In this document: piece after piece, positions 43,924 through 52,577 of the stretch | Position numbering within the stretch: position 1 is the first letter of the stretch | Layout of the letters: each line of letters begins with the position of its first letter | NCBI RefSeq assembly: GCF_007748115.1 | Contig: NZ_CP036289.1 | Location: 4,898,001-4,962,000 of the forward strand | From: Bremerella volcania | Lineage (GTDB): Bacteria; Planctomycetota; Planctomycetia; Pirellulales; Pirellulaceae | DNA: 64,000 nt | Direction of reading: 5' to 3' | Position numbers and translations under genes: made by a program | The notes under the pieces: generated by a model | Database searches by the model: none | What the model was told of the DNA's origin: nothing | Seen by the model: only the letters and a program-made list of their open reading frames with translations

Positions 43924-45342
43924 ATGACATTCCGCATTCCGCTGCTGTTGATTCTCGTTTCGTGCCTTGTCGTTGGATGCAACGGCACGAAAAAGAAGGA
44001 ACTTCCCAAGGTCGAAACGCCACCTCTTTCGGTCACCATCGTCGCCGACGAGCCAATGGCTGAGGCCATCCGCCGTGAACTGGCAGCCCGAACCGAAGAA
44101 AAGATCACCGTCGACGTCGTCACCGAGGAAGTGCTGCTCGGTGAAAAGCGGTTCACGAAAGACGTGCTCATCTACCCACCAGCGATGATGGGAGAGTTGA
44201 TCCAGCGCGACTGGATCGCTCCGATTCCCACCGCCACCCTGGGCAGTGAAGAACTGAAGCTGGACGACGTCGCCCTGGGCATCTATCAAACTGAAACCCG
44301 CTGGGGATCCAAGCCGTACGCATTGCCGCTGGGCAGCCCAGTGCTGATGCTGATGGTTCGCACTGACCTGCTCGATCAACTGGGTCTGGAAGTGCCGAAC
44401 ACCTGGGACGAGTACGCCGCTGCCGTCGAAACGATCCAGAAAAGCGACCTCTTAAAAAATAACGATACGATCGCAGCGGCTACGCTCGAACCGCTGGACG
44501 AAGCTTACTTACCCAACCTGTGGCTGGCCCGCAGTGCCGCCTACGTGAAGCATGGCGAGAACCTTTCGACCTATTTCGACTTTGCCACCGGCAAGGCCCG
44601 GATCGATTCGCCTGGTTTCACCAAGGCCGCCCAGCAGTTGGCGGACGTTGCCCAAACGGTTCCCGACGCGTTCAACTCGCTCGATCCGAAAGCCTCGGCC
44701 GAGGCCTTCCTGGCCGGCAAATCGGTCATGGCGATCGGCTGGATCAACAAGTACACCATCGTGCCGGAAACGGTTCCGGAAGACATCCAGTTCGCGGCGC
44801 TGCCTGGCTCGAAGGAGACCTACAAGACGCCTGAGAACCAATGGCTCCCCCGCCCCGGCAACCAGCCCGAGAGCATCCCGCTGCTGTCGACCTCCGGCAT
44901 GGTGGGTTCGATTTCGTCCACTTCCGGCCAAACGATCAACGCGGCGAATCTGCTCGTTCTGCTGACCGGACCGGAACTCATTTCACTGATTTCCCCCGCT
45001 TCCGAGCGAACCACATTCTGCCGAATCTCCTCCTTACCGATGGCGGAAGCTTGGATGCCGAGCAACTTGCCAGGCACCGCGCTGCGGCAATACGCTCAGG
45101 CCAACCTCGAACAGTTGCAATCCCCGCGGCACCTATCGGCCCTGCGAATTCCCAACCGCCAGGCGTACGAAAAGGTCATTCGCGAAGCAATGCAGAAGAC
45201 GATGGCCGGCGATGACGCAAACGTCGAAGCTATTTGGCTGGAGGCGGCTCAAAGCTGGGACAAGCTCTCCGAAGAGTCAGGCCAGGCCGAGCACATCAAG
45301 GCCTTCCGCAACAGCCAAGGCATCGGCGAAACGGCCTTCTAG
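43924..45342 (+). CDS. ABC-type extracellular solute-binding lipoprotein
   Basis: A 472-residue lipoprotein: MTFRIPLLLILVSCLVVGC, with Cys19 the likely lipidation site. The mature protein has the family 1 (SBP_bac_1) fold, with VPNTWDEYAAAVETIQKSD and AEAFLAGKSVMAIGWIN as recognisable stretches. Family members bind sugars, polyols or other solutes for an ABC importer. No permease or ATPase genes are adjacent, so its partner is elsewhere or the protein acts alone. It ends 70 bp before the tRNA gene. Confidence 0.78.
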   Translation: MTFRIPLLLILVSCLVVGCNGTKKKELPKVETPPLSVTIVADEPMAEAIRRELAARTEEKITVDVVTEEVLLGEKRFTKDVLIYPPAMMGELIQRDWIAPIPTATLGSEELKLDDVALGIYQTETRWGSKPYALPLGSPVLMLMVRTDLLDQLGLEVPNTWDEYAAAVETIQKSDLLKNNDTIAAATLEPLDEAYLPNLWLARSAAYVKHGENLSTYFDFATGKARIDSPGFTKAAQQLADVAQTVPDAFNSLDPKASAEAFLAGKSVMAIGWINKYTIVPETVPEDIQFAALPGSKETYKTPENQWLPRPGNQPESIPLLSTSGMVGSISSTSGQTINAANLLVLLTGPELISLISPASERTTFCRISSLPMAEAWMPSNLPGTALRQYAQANLEQLQSPRHLSALRIPNRQAYEKVIREAMQKTMAGDDANVEAIWLEAAQSWDKLSEESGQAEHIKAFRNSQGIGETAF

Positions 45343-45412
45343 CCAGCCGTGTTATGGCCGGTTTCTCGCTAGACTTGAGATCACCGCTAACATAAAATCG
45401 AAAGCACCACTT

Positions 45413-45485
45413 GGGGCTGTAGCTCAGCTGGGAGAGCGCTGCGTTCGCAATGCAGAGGTCGTCGGTTCAATCCCGATCAGCTCCA
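45413..45485 (+). tRNA. tRNA-Ala (anticodon CGC)
   Basis: A full cloverleaf in 73 nt. The acceptor stem GGGGCTG pairs with CAGCTCC and includes the G3-U70 wobble, the classic alanine identity element. The D arm is GCTC...GAGC. The anticodon loop TTCGCAA gives CGC, reading GCG codons. The T arm is GTCGG TTCAATC CCGAT. The discriminator is A; the 3' CCA is not encoded. Its 3' part is repeated at 48306-48347. Confidence 0.93.
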
Positions 45486-45487
45486 CT
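45446..45487 (+). repeat. Left copy of a 42-bp direct repeat (3' end of tRNA-Ala)
   Basis: Bases 45446-45487 match 48306-48347 with two differences; 30 consecutive bases (45451-45480 and 48311-48340) are identical. The copy includes the T arm and 3' acceptor strand of the tRNA, which is where tyrosine integrases often insert mobile DNA. Confidence 0.9.
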
Positions 45488-45881
45488 TATTTGACTTCTA
45501 TGTTTCTGGACCGGCTTGGGGCCGTAAGGTCTGAGCAAGATCTTTTTGAGTATCCGCCCGTTTTATTCATCAGAACGAAGACGTATCGCCTGCCGAGTCA
45601 CCGCTTCGCACTGCCGAGGACGACAGTGCACACCTGTAAAACACAGCTACGAATTGACGGCTATTTTCTCGCGAACCACAGACGCTATGTTTTGCCAGGA
45701 ATCACGTGGTGCAGGAAAGAAACTTGCCACAGGGCTAAGGTGAAATCTCGAAGCAACCTAAAGATCACACGTGACATCAATTCCTCGGTTTTCTATACTT
45801 TGAACCTTGATCCCCGAGATCGTTTCCCACATTCCCTCGTTGAATGGATTGAAGAAACGACCAGTTTCAGGAACCCATTTC
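45486..45881. other. A+T-rich region upstream of the island hydrolase gene
   Basis: About 400 bp with no credible gene. It contains the promoter at 45771-45799 and then a ~75-nt leader. Composition differs from the GC-rich genes around it. Confidence 0.4.
45771..45799 (+). promoter_or_regulatory. Sigma-70-type promoter of the island hydrolase gene
   Basis: GTGACA (45771-45776) and TATACT (45794-45799) are separated by exactly 17 nt, each one or two bases from consensus. Transcription would begin near 45806, so the leader is ~76 nt and the in-frame TTG at 45807 cannot be the start. Confidence 0.6.
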
Positions 45882-48200
45882 ATGGGTCGATTCTTGCGAT
45901 GCGTGCTGATTTGCGTTTGGCTGTTCGCTTTTGTATCGAATAGTCACGCCGAAACTCCTTCCGTCGAGTACGGTCCTGCTTTGCCAGGCACCCGCTTGTT
46001 GGAGATGGAAGGAGACGGTGCGCAGATTGCCTCGCAGATGGTTGCCGGGATTGATCGTTTTCTGCTTCAGGAGATCGCGGCCGCACCTGGTAAGCGAACA
46101 CAGTACTGGGACCGTAATACCAGTTCTCCGGAAGCCTATGCGCGATCGGTCGAGAAGAACCGTCAGCGACTGGCGGAGACATTAGGGGTACGCGACGAGC
46201 GCCAGCCTAAGATTGGGCTGCAGCGAACGACCAGCGTGAATGAGCCGCAGGCGCTCGCATCCTCGCAAAACGTCGATGTGATCGCCGTGGATTGGCCGGT
46301 ATTCGGGGTCATCCGAGGAGAAGGCTTGCTGCTGAGGCCCAAAGGGCAGGTTCATGGGAGCATCGTCGCGATTCCCGACGCCGCACAAACGCCTGAGCAA
46401 TTGGCTGGCCTCGATCCAGGCATCGCTCCCTCGTCGCAGTTTGCTCGGCAACTCGCTGAAAGTGGCTTCCAGGTTGTGATTCCGACGATCATCACACGTG
46501 AGCGAGGACTTCTGAAATTTCCTGGACCACGACAAAGTCAATTGCCTGGCCGAGAACTTCTTTATCGGTCCGCCTTTGAACTGGGTCGGCATTTGATTGG
46601 CTACGAAGTTCAAAAGGTTCTGGCTGCCGTCGACGCGTTTGCCCAGGATGGCAAGCAACCGATCGGGGTGATTGGTTATGGCGAAGGGGGCATGCTGGCC
46701 CTGTATGCAGGTGCCCTGGACGAGCGAATCGACTCGGTCGGGGTCAGTGGCTATTTCACTTCGCGACAGAACATCTGGGAGGAACCGATCGATCGCAACG
46801 TGTTTGGTCGACTGCGGGAATTCGGTGATGCGGAGATTGCCAGCCTGATCGCGCCGCGTCACCTGGCGATCGAAGCGGCAGCGGGCCCCGAGGTCAACTT
46901 GCCGGGCGAACATGGCTCGGCTCCTGGCGTGCTCGTGTCACCCTCCCTGGAACAAGTAACGCACGAGTGGAAACGAGCCCAGGCATTGGTTGGTGATCGC
47001 CTCGCTGATGCGAGGCTCACTTTCACCAGCGAAGAAGACGGCCAAGGCTCGTTCGGATCGGAGCAATGGCTCACACAATTTTTCAGCGGCCTCAAATCGG
47101 AGACATCGCTGGCGACCACCACGCAGTTGCCTGAGTATGTCGGCAAGCCGGTCGACCAGCAGGCTCGGATGGTTCGCCAGATGAACCAGATCAATCGCCA
47201 GAACCAAACGATCTTGGCCGACAGCGCCGCGGTTCGCACTGCCTACTTTCGGCCAGATAACTCTTCGCTGGCCGCGTACGAAAAGAGTATTGCGCCGTAT
47301 CGCGAGACATTTGAAACAGAGGTGATCGGCAAGTTTGAGCGTCCCCTGTTGCCTGCCAGCCCGCGTACCCGGCAGATTTATTCTGAGTCAAAATGGACCG
47401 GATACGAAGTTGCGCTAGATGTGTTTCCAGAGGTGTTCGCGTATGGTCTGCTTCTGTTGCCCAGTGATATGGCCCCCGACGAGAAACGTCCGGTCGTCGT
47501 TTGCCAGCATGGCTTGGAAGGTCGCCCAGATCACTTGATTGGTGAGGAAAAGTTCGCGGCCTACCAGGCCTACGCAGTATCGCTTGTCGAGCGAGGCTTT
47601 GTCGTTTTTTGTCCTCAGAATCCGTACATCTACCAAGATCGCTTTCGGACCTTGCAGCGAAAGGCCAACGCGCTCGGCAAGACGTTGTTTTCGATCATCG
47701 TTCCCCAGCACCGGCAGATTACCCAGTGGCTGAAGACGCAACCGTACGTCGATCCGGATCGCATCGCCTTTTATGGCCTGAGCTATGGAGGCAAGTCGGC
47801 CATGCGCATTCCTCCCTTGGTGCCTGCCTATTCGGCGGTGATCTGCTCAGGAGACTTTAATGCCTGGATCGACAAGGTCGCCTCGACCCGCAATCCGCGG
47901 AGCTACATTTGGACCGGTGAGTACGAGATATTCGAGTTCAATCTGGGCAACACGTTTGGTTACGCCGAAATGGCCGGACTGATCGCACCGCGTCCGTTCA
48001 TGGTGGAACGCGGACATTTCGACGGAGTCGCCGACGACGAAAAAGTAGGGCACGAGTTTGCTAAGGTCCGCCACCTCTACGCTGCCCAGTTAAAGATCCC
48101 CGAGCAGTGCGAAATCGAATGGTTCGACGGGGGACACATGATCCACGGCCAGGGATCGTTCGACTTCTTACATCGTCATTTGCAGTGGCCCAAGCGCTGA
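45882..48200 (+). CDS. Exported two-domain alpha/beta hydrolase with a degenerate first domain
   Basis: A 772-residue protein with signal peptide MGRFLRCVLICVWLFAFVSN (cleavage near Ala23). Two alpha/beta-hydrolase-like units are visible. The first (~150-350) has GVIGYGEGGMLALYAG at the nucleophile elbow: Gly replaces the Ser of GxSxG, so it is probably inactive. The second (~520-770) has GLSYGGKSA (~632), a proper GxSxG, with the likely acid in GHFDGVADDE and the catalytic His in FDGGHMIHGQ (~750). Relatives include dienelactone hydrolase and acetyl-xylan-esterase-like enzymes, so it may cleave esters of polysaccharides or another polymer. The ATG at 45882 is supported by AGGAA 8 nt upstream and by the promoter. 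Confidence 0.75.
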   Translation: MGRFLRCVLICVWLFAFVSNSHAETPSVEYGPALPGTRLLEMEGDGAQIASQMVAGIDRFLLQEIAAAPGKRTQYWDRNTSSPEAYARSVEKNRQRLAETLGVRDERQPKIGLQRTTSVNEPQALASSQNVDVIAVDWPVFGVIRGEGLLLRPKGQVHGSIVAIPDAAQTPEQLAGLDPGIAPSSQFARQLAESGFQVVIPTIITRERGLLKFPGPRQSQLPGRELLYRSAFELGRHLIGYEVQKVLAAVDAFAQDGKQPIGVIGYGEGGMLALYAGALDERIDSVGVSGYFTSRQNIWEEPIDRNVFGRLREFGDAEIASLIAPRHLAIEAAAGPEVNLPGEHGSAPGVLVSPSLEQVTHEWKRAQALVGDRLADARLTFTSEEDGQGSFGSEQWLTQFFSGLKSETSLATTTQLPEYVGKPVDQQARMVRQMNQINRQNQTILADSAAVRTAYFRPDNSSLAAYEKSIAPYRETFETEVIGKFERPLLPASPRTRQIYSESKWTGYEVALDVFPEVFAYGLLLLPSDMAPDEKRPVVVCQHGLEGRPDHLIGEEKFAAYQAYAVSLVERGFVVFCPQNPYIYQDRFRTLQRKANALGKTLFSIIVPQHRQITQWLKTQPYVDPDRIAFYGLSYGGKSAMRIPPLVPAYSAVICSGDFNAWIDKVASTRNPRSYIWTGEYEIFEFNLGNTFGYAEMAGLIAPRPFMVERGHFDGVADDEKVGHEFAKVRHLYAAQLKIPEQCEIEWFDGGHMIHGQGSFDFLHRHLQWPKR

Positions 48201-48305
48201 TATGGGCCTTCAACCGCATCGATTCAGTAAATTCGCTTTGGCCAAAGTGCGCGAAATTGTCAAAAGACCGGCAAACAGGCACCTTCCGATACAGAGGGCT
48301 CCATG

Positions 48306-48347
48306 CGCACTGCAGAGGTCGTCGGTTCAATCCCGATCAGTTCCACT
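48306..48347 (+). repeat. Right copy of the 42-bp repeat: isolated tRNA-Ala 3' fragment
   Basis: It contains the last ~40 bases of tRNA-Ala, with one substitution in the acceptor strand (GTTCC for GCTCC). No 5' half of a tRNA precedes it, so it cannot fold into a tRNA; it is the displaced 3' end expected after insertion. Confidence 0.88.
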
Positions 48348-48397
48348 ATTTTTCTCCCCGAACTTCTACGGCGGATTCTGTACCGCGTAATCGGCGG

Positions 48398-51049
48398 TTA
48401 ATCCTTCTTCTCCTCAGTAGCTTCCAGCTTCTTCTCCAACTCGTCGAGCTTCTTCTTCAGCGAGTCGTTCGACTTCTCGAGATCCTGCATTTGCTTGCGG
48501 AGTTCGATCAATTCGGTCGGCTGCGGGGTGCTGTCCTTGGTTAGCGTGGCCAAGGCACTTTCGGCTGCTTTGGAGAGCTGGTCGTTGTGCGAGGCATCGG
48601 CGTAGGCTTGCAGGATTGGCCGGGCCTCTTCCAGGCCGAGTTTGCCGAGCGCTTCGATCGCTCCCTTTTGCACGTCCTCGCGGGGATCGTTCAGGTGCGG
48701 AGCGATCTGCCCCAGTGACTGAAGCTTCTCTTGCTTTTCGTCGCTCAGGCTGGCGAGCGTCTTGAGCAAGCTGGCCAGGCCGCGGGTCGTGTAGTTATCG
48801 GCGTGCCGAGCAACCTGTTCGGCCAGATCGGGGACGTACTGTGAAGAGCCACTCTTGCGCATCGCTTCAACGGCCGCTTCGGCGATTTCGTTGCGAAACG
48901 ACTCTTGCTCGAGCGAAGCTCGCAGGTACTGGCTGACCGGTTCGTCGGAATACTTGGCCAGGCCTTCGATCCAAGCCGCCACGATGGCTGGGTTCTTCTC
49001 GGCCTGGGCTCCTTGCAGCAGCGTGCTCACCTCTTCCGGCTGGTAGTCGCCGACGGTTGCTTTCACCAGGGCCAGGCGAACGCGGGCATCGTTGGGGGTG
49101 GCCGTCTTGCGGAGGGCGGCTCGTGACTCGTCCGAGTTGATCTTGCCCAGCGCCTCGGCGGCTTCCACGCGAACGCCATAGAACGGGTCGGTCTCCAGCG
49201 ACTTCTGAATCGCGTCAATCGCTTTGTTCGACTTCTTCTTGGCCAACGCTTCCAGGGCCAGGATGCGGCCGGTGGCACGCTCGGCGTTTTCCAGCTGGTT
49301 GATCCACATCTCTTCCGGCTTGTCGAAATCGACCTTGGCCAGCAGGGTGTACTCGGGATCGAACTGCACCATCTCGGGCTTGGCAGGCAAGGCCACGTAG
49401 AACTCGTGCTTGGCCTCGGTGACGTCTTCCGTGTGCAGAACCACTTCGCCATCGCACAGGAAAGCGAACTTCGCCGGGAAGTTAAACAGCATCACGTCGT
49501 CGTCCACTTTGTGGGTTTGCTCGAGCGTGATTTGGGCCAACGAAAGTTTCGGATCGAAGCGGTAGCGAATCTTCAGGTCCGGATGCCGGGCATGATAGAC
49601 CCACTGATCGAAGAACCGATCGAACGTTCGTCCGCTGGCTTCCTCGAAGGCCGCTTGTAGCTCCGGCGTGGTGACCGTCGTCAGGGCGTGCTCTTTCAAG
49701 TAGCTTTGAATCGCCTCGCGAAACATCTCTTCGCCCAGTTGGCTGCGAAGCATGTGCAGCACCCAGCTTCCTTTGGGGTAGGCCCGGTAGTCGAACTGTT
49801 CGCCTGCGTTGCGGTACTTCTTCCACACGATCGGCCGTTTGTCATTGGCTCCGTTCCGCAAAACGCGATTAGTCGCGTCGCGGTAAAGACCATACAGCAT
49901 CGCATCACGCCCGAACTTCTCCCCTTCGTACAAATGCGTGTAGTAGGTCGCGAAGCCTTCGTTGAGCCACAAGTGACTCCAGTCTTCACAGGTAACGTAG
50001 TCGCCAAACCATTGGTGGGCCAGTTCGTGAGCATCGAGCCCTCGCGACGTGCGGATGTTTTCGGTCGCCGGGGTAAAGATCGTGTTGTGCGTCAACGTGG
50101 TGATCGTGGTGTTCTCCATTCCGCCGGCCATAAAGTCGCGAATGGTGACCTGATCGTACTTGTGCCACGGGTACGCCACCCCGATCTCCTTCTGATAGAA
50201 GTTCATGATCGAAGCCGTATCTTGAAACGAATTCGCCGCGTGCTCGGAAAGCGTGGGCTGGCTGTAGTAGCCGAGGGGAATCTTTCCGGCGGCGTCTTCC
50301 AACTTGTCGAAGTAGCCAGCGACGACGCAGATCAAGTAGTTCACGTGCGGCTTGTCTTGCAGCCAATGAACCGACTTCATATTCGTGCGCGGGTCAATGC
50401 TTTCTCCCAGATTGCGACCATTGGAAATCACGGTCATGTCACTGGGTACGTGGCAAATGACCTCGGTCGTCGACTTCTCGTTCGGGTAGTCGAAGCAGGG
50501 GAACCATTGCCGGGCGTAGTGGGACTCGCCTTGCGTCCAGCAGTGGGTGTCCTGTTCGGGGTAACCCATCTCGGCCGTGCGAAAATAGAAACCACCTTGT
50601 GGCTGGCAGTGATGCTTAATCGTGACCCAGCTTTCCTGACCCACGGGAATGGGCTCGGCGAAGGCGATCGTCAGGTCCTTGCTCGTATTGTCGAATTCAG
50701 AAACCGGCGTCGACCCTTCGACGCTGGTAATCGTAAGATCGACCGCATCGAGCTTGAGGACGTCGATCGCCTTGCGCAGCGGCACGAAGCGAATAGTCGT
50801 TGTGCCGCCGACGGTTCGCTCTTGGAAGTTGGGCGTGATGTCGAGCTTGATATGCTGCACGTCGACTTTACGTACCGGGGCGTAGTGCGGACCGTCATCC
50901 CCCAGGTCGACGCCAAACCCGAGCCGCGCCGAGGCGGACTCGCAGTAGCGGCACGTACAGAGGGCTTCTTCAGCCAAGGCAAGCGAATGATGTGCGACAG
51001 CCGTCAACAAGCAGACTGCGACCAAGAACGCGATTCGGAAGGATTTCAT
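48398..51049 (-). CDS. Exported M1-family aminopeptidase with HEAT-like repeats and C-terminal coiled coil
   Basis: An 883-residue gluzincin with a signal peptide (FLVAVCLLTAVAHHSLA). The M1 core has MAGGMENTTITTLTH (the GxMEN exopeptidase loop, ~306), the zinc site HELAHQWFGDY (~338) and the third ligand Glu in WLNEGFATYYTH. From ~600 to 830 come helical repeats of HEAT/armadillo type (EALGKINSDESRAALRKTA and others), and the last ~35 residues are a coiled coil (KKLDELEKKLEATEEKKD). It trims N-terminal residues from peptides outside the cell membrane. A short Cys-rich segment CTCRYC follows the signal peptide. The repeat extension may mediate assembly. Confidence 0.9.
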   Translation of the reverse strand: MKSFRIAFLVAVCLLTAVAHHSLALAEEALCTCRYCESASARLGFGVDLGDDGPHYAPVRKVDVQHIKLDITPNFQERTVGGTTTIRFVPLRKAIDVLKLDAVDLTITSVEGSTPVSEFDNTSKDLTIAFAEPIPVGQESWVTIKHHCQPQGGFYFRTAEMGYPEQDTHCWTQGESHYARQWFPCFDYPNEKSTTEVICHVPSDMTVISNGRNLGESIDPRTNMKSVHWLQDKPHVNYLICVVAGYFDKLEDAAGKIPLGYYSQPTLSEHAANSFQDTASIMNFYQKEIGVAYPWHKYDQVTIRDFMAGGMENTTITTLTHNTIFTPATENIRTSRGLDAHELAHQWFGDYVTCEDWSHLWLNEGFATYYTHLYEGEKFGRDAMLYGLYRDATNRVLRNGANDKRPIVWKKYRNAGEQFDYRAYPKGSWVLHMLRSQLGEEMFREAIQSYLKEHALTTVTTPELQAAFEEASGRTFDRFFDQWVYHARHPDLKIRYRFDPKLSLAQITLEQTHKVDDDVMLFNFPAKFAFLCDGEVVLHTEDVTEAKHEFYVALPAKPEMVQFDPEYTLLAKVDFDKPEEMWINQLENAERATGRILALEALAKKKSNKAIDAIQKSLETDPFYGVRVEAAEALGKINSDESRAALRKTATPNDARVRLALVKATVGDYQPEEVSTLLQGAQAEKNPAIVAAWIEGLAKYSDEPVSQYLRASLEQESFRNEIAEAAVEAMRKSGSSQYVPDLAEQVARHADNYTTRGLASLLKTLASLSDEKQEKLQSLGQIAPHLNDPREDVQKGAIEALGKLGLEEARPILQAYADASHNDQLSKAAESALATLTKDSTPQPTELIELRKQMQDLEKSNDSLKKKLDELEKKLEATEEKKD

Positions 51050-51153
51050 GGCGAACTTATCAAGAATGGAATGTCAGCGCCGTCTCGACTTCACGCCAGG
51101 ATAACGCATGACGGTTTTAAGATGCGCGTTTTCGTAAATTGGATGACTCCAGC

Positions 51154-52572
51154 CTAATCATCTTTTTGGTCAGGGGAAAGGAGTCCGTACTGTTCGCACT
51201 TCTTTTTTACGGTCGTGCGATGAATACCCAAAATCCGGGCAATTGCCAGATATTGCCCGTCACACTGCTCGAGCAACTCCTCAAGCATCTCTTTTTCCGC
51301 CAACGATTGAAATCGAGCCCATAAATTTTCCGATTCCCCCTCACGAAGCTGGGCCTTGGTCCAGCCTCGAATATTGGCTTCGAGCTGATCGGCAACCGAT
51401 GTTTCCGCCGACGTGCCGGTAAACCACTGGCGATCGACCGGCACCGGGAGGTGTTCGACTTCGATCACGCCGCTGCGAGCGAGTATCTGGGCGTGCTCGA
51501 CCGCGTTCCGCAGCTCGCGTACGTTACCGTACCATGGCCGCTTCTTGAGTTCTTCCAGTGCTGCCGCCGAGATCCGCAGCGGGCGGGCGTACTCCTTCTC
51601 TAATCGATGCATGAAGTGATGCACCAGCGGCGGAATGTCTTCGGGGCGGTCACGCAGCGGCGGAAGGTTGATTTGAAACGTGTTGAGTCGAAACAACAGA
51701 TCGTGCCGAAACGTTCCTTGCTTGACGCACTCGGAAAGGTCTCGATGCGAAGCACAGACGATGCGGAAATCCGTTTTCTCACCGGCCGATCCGCCGACCG
51801 GCACGACCTCGCGCTGTTCGAGTGCCCTCAGTAGTTTGGCCTGCGTCGGCAAGGGAATCTCGGCGACTTCGTCGAGAAACAACGTCCCGCCGCCTGCTTG
51901 TTGCAGGAAACCTCGCTTGTCTTGCACTGCATTGGTGAACGCGCCGCGAACGTGTCCGAACAGTTCGCTTTCGATCAATGACGGAGCAAGCGAAGCGATG
52001 TTGACGGCAACAAACGGCTGATCGTGACGCGGGCCGTAGCGATGAATGGCCTGGGCGACGAGTTCCTTGCCGGTGCCACTTTCCCCTTGAATGACGATCG
52101 GCGCGACGCTGCTGGCTGCCAGGGCGATCCGCTTGAAGACTTCCTGCATCGCCAGGGACGTTCCGACCAGGTCCGCCGAAACATTCTCTGGCCGAACCTC
52201 TTCGGCTTCGTTTTGCTCGGCCAGGGCCCGGTCGATCACCGTTTGAATGTCTTCCACGGAAAACGGCTTGACCAGGTAATCGAACGTTCCCTGACGCACC
52301 GCTTCAACCGCAACCTCCAAGTCACCAAACGCCGTGATCAAGACGACCGGCGTGCCCGGCGAGATCTCTTTCACCTTCGGTAAAGCTTCCAGGCCCGACA
52401 TGCCTGGCAGACGGACGTCGAGAAACATCAGGTCCGGCTGACTTTCCTGCAAGAGGTCGAGCCCCTGTTCGGCGGTCGAGGCGACTCGGACTTCGTGTCC
52501 CAGCTTGGTGCCTAACTTTTCGATGGCCCAACAGACGCTGGACTCGTCGTCGATGACGTGGATGTTTGCCAT
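51154..52572 (-). CDS. NtrC-family sigma-54-dependent response regulator
   Basis: A 472-residue regulator. Receiver domain with phospho-acceptor Asp52 (FLDVRLPG), AAA+ domain with Walker A GESGTGKE (163-170), Walker B GTLFLDEVAEIP, and a C-terminal Fis-type HTH (ARILGIHRTTVKKKCEQYG). The loop that contacts sigma-54, normally GAFTGA, reads GAFTNA (210-215). It should activate sigma-54 promoters after phosphorylation by the kinase encoded just upstream. The ATG at 52572 lies 5 bp after the kinase stop; an earlier in-frame start would lie inside the kinase gene. Confidence 0.9.
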   Translation of the reverse strand: MANIHVIDDESSVCWAIEKLGTKLGHEVRVASTAEQGLDLLQESQPDLMFLDVRLPGMSGLEALPKVKEISPGTPVVLITAFGDLEVAVEAVRQGTFDYLVKPFSVEDIQTVIDRALAEQNEAEEVRPENVSADLVGTSLAMQEVFKRIALAASSVAPIVIQGESGTGKELVAQAIHRYGPRHDQPFVAVNIASLAPSLIESELFGHVRGAFTNAVQDKRGFLQQAGGGTLFLDEVAEIPLPTQAKLLRALEQREVVPVGGSAGEKTDFRIVCASHRDLSECVKQGTFRHDLLFRLNTFQINLPPLRDRPEDIPPLVHHFMHRLEKEYARPLRISAAALEELKKRPWYGNVRELRNAVEHAQILARSGVIEVEHLPVPVDRQWFTGTSAETSVADQLEANIRGWTKAQLREGESENLWARFQSLAEKEMLEELLEQCDGQYLAIARILGIHRTTVKKKCEQYGLLSPDQKDD

Positions 52573-52577
52573 GGGGT

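Larger units (their letters stand above)
45446..48347. mobile_element. Putative mini-island integrated at the tRNA-Ala gene
   Basis: A 2.9-kb segment begins at the 3' half of an intact tRNA-Ala and ends with a second copy of that tRNA 3' end, the arrangement left by site-specific integration into a tRNA gene. Inside are ~400 bp of A+T-rich non-coding DNA and a single 772-codon hydrolase gene. No integrase, excisionase or transposase is visible, so it would be a cargo-only remnant or an element moved in trans. Confidence 0.45.

Noticed and set aside
45807-45881. TTG start of the island hydrolase
   Set aside because: The predicted transcription start (~45806) coincides with this TTG, and the ATG at 45882 has a Shine-Dalgarno and begins a proper signal peptide.
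48306-48347. Second tRNA-Ala gene
   Set aside because: Only the 3' ~40 bases of the tRNA are present; no D arm, anticodon arm or 5' acceptor strand precede it, so it cannot fold into a cloverleaf.
49688-51157. 489-codon open frame on the plus strand
   Set aside because: Antisense to the M1 aminopeptidase gene, which carries the intact HEXXH site and signal peptide.
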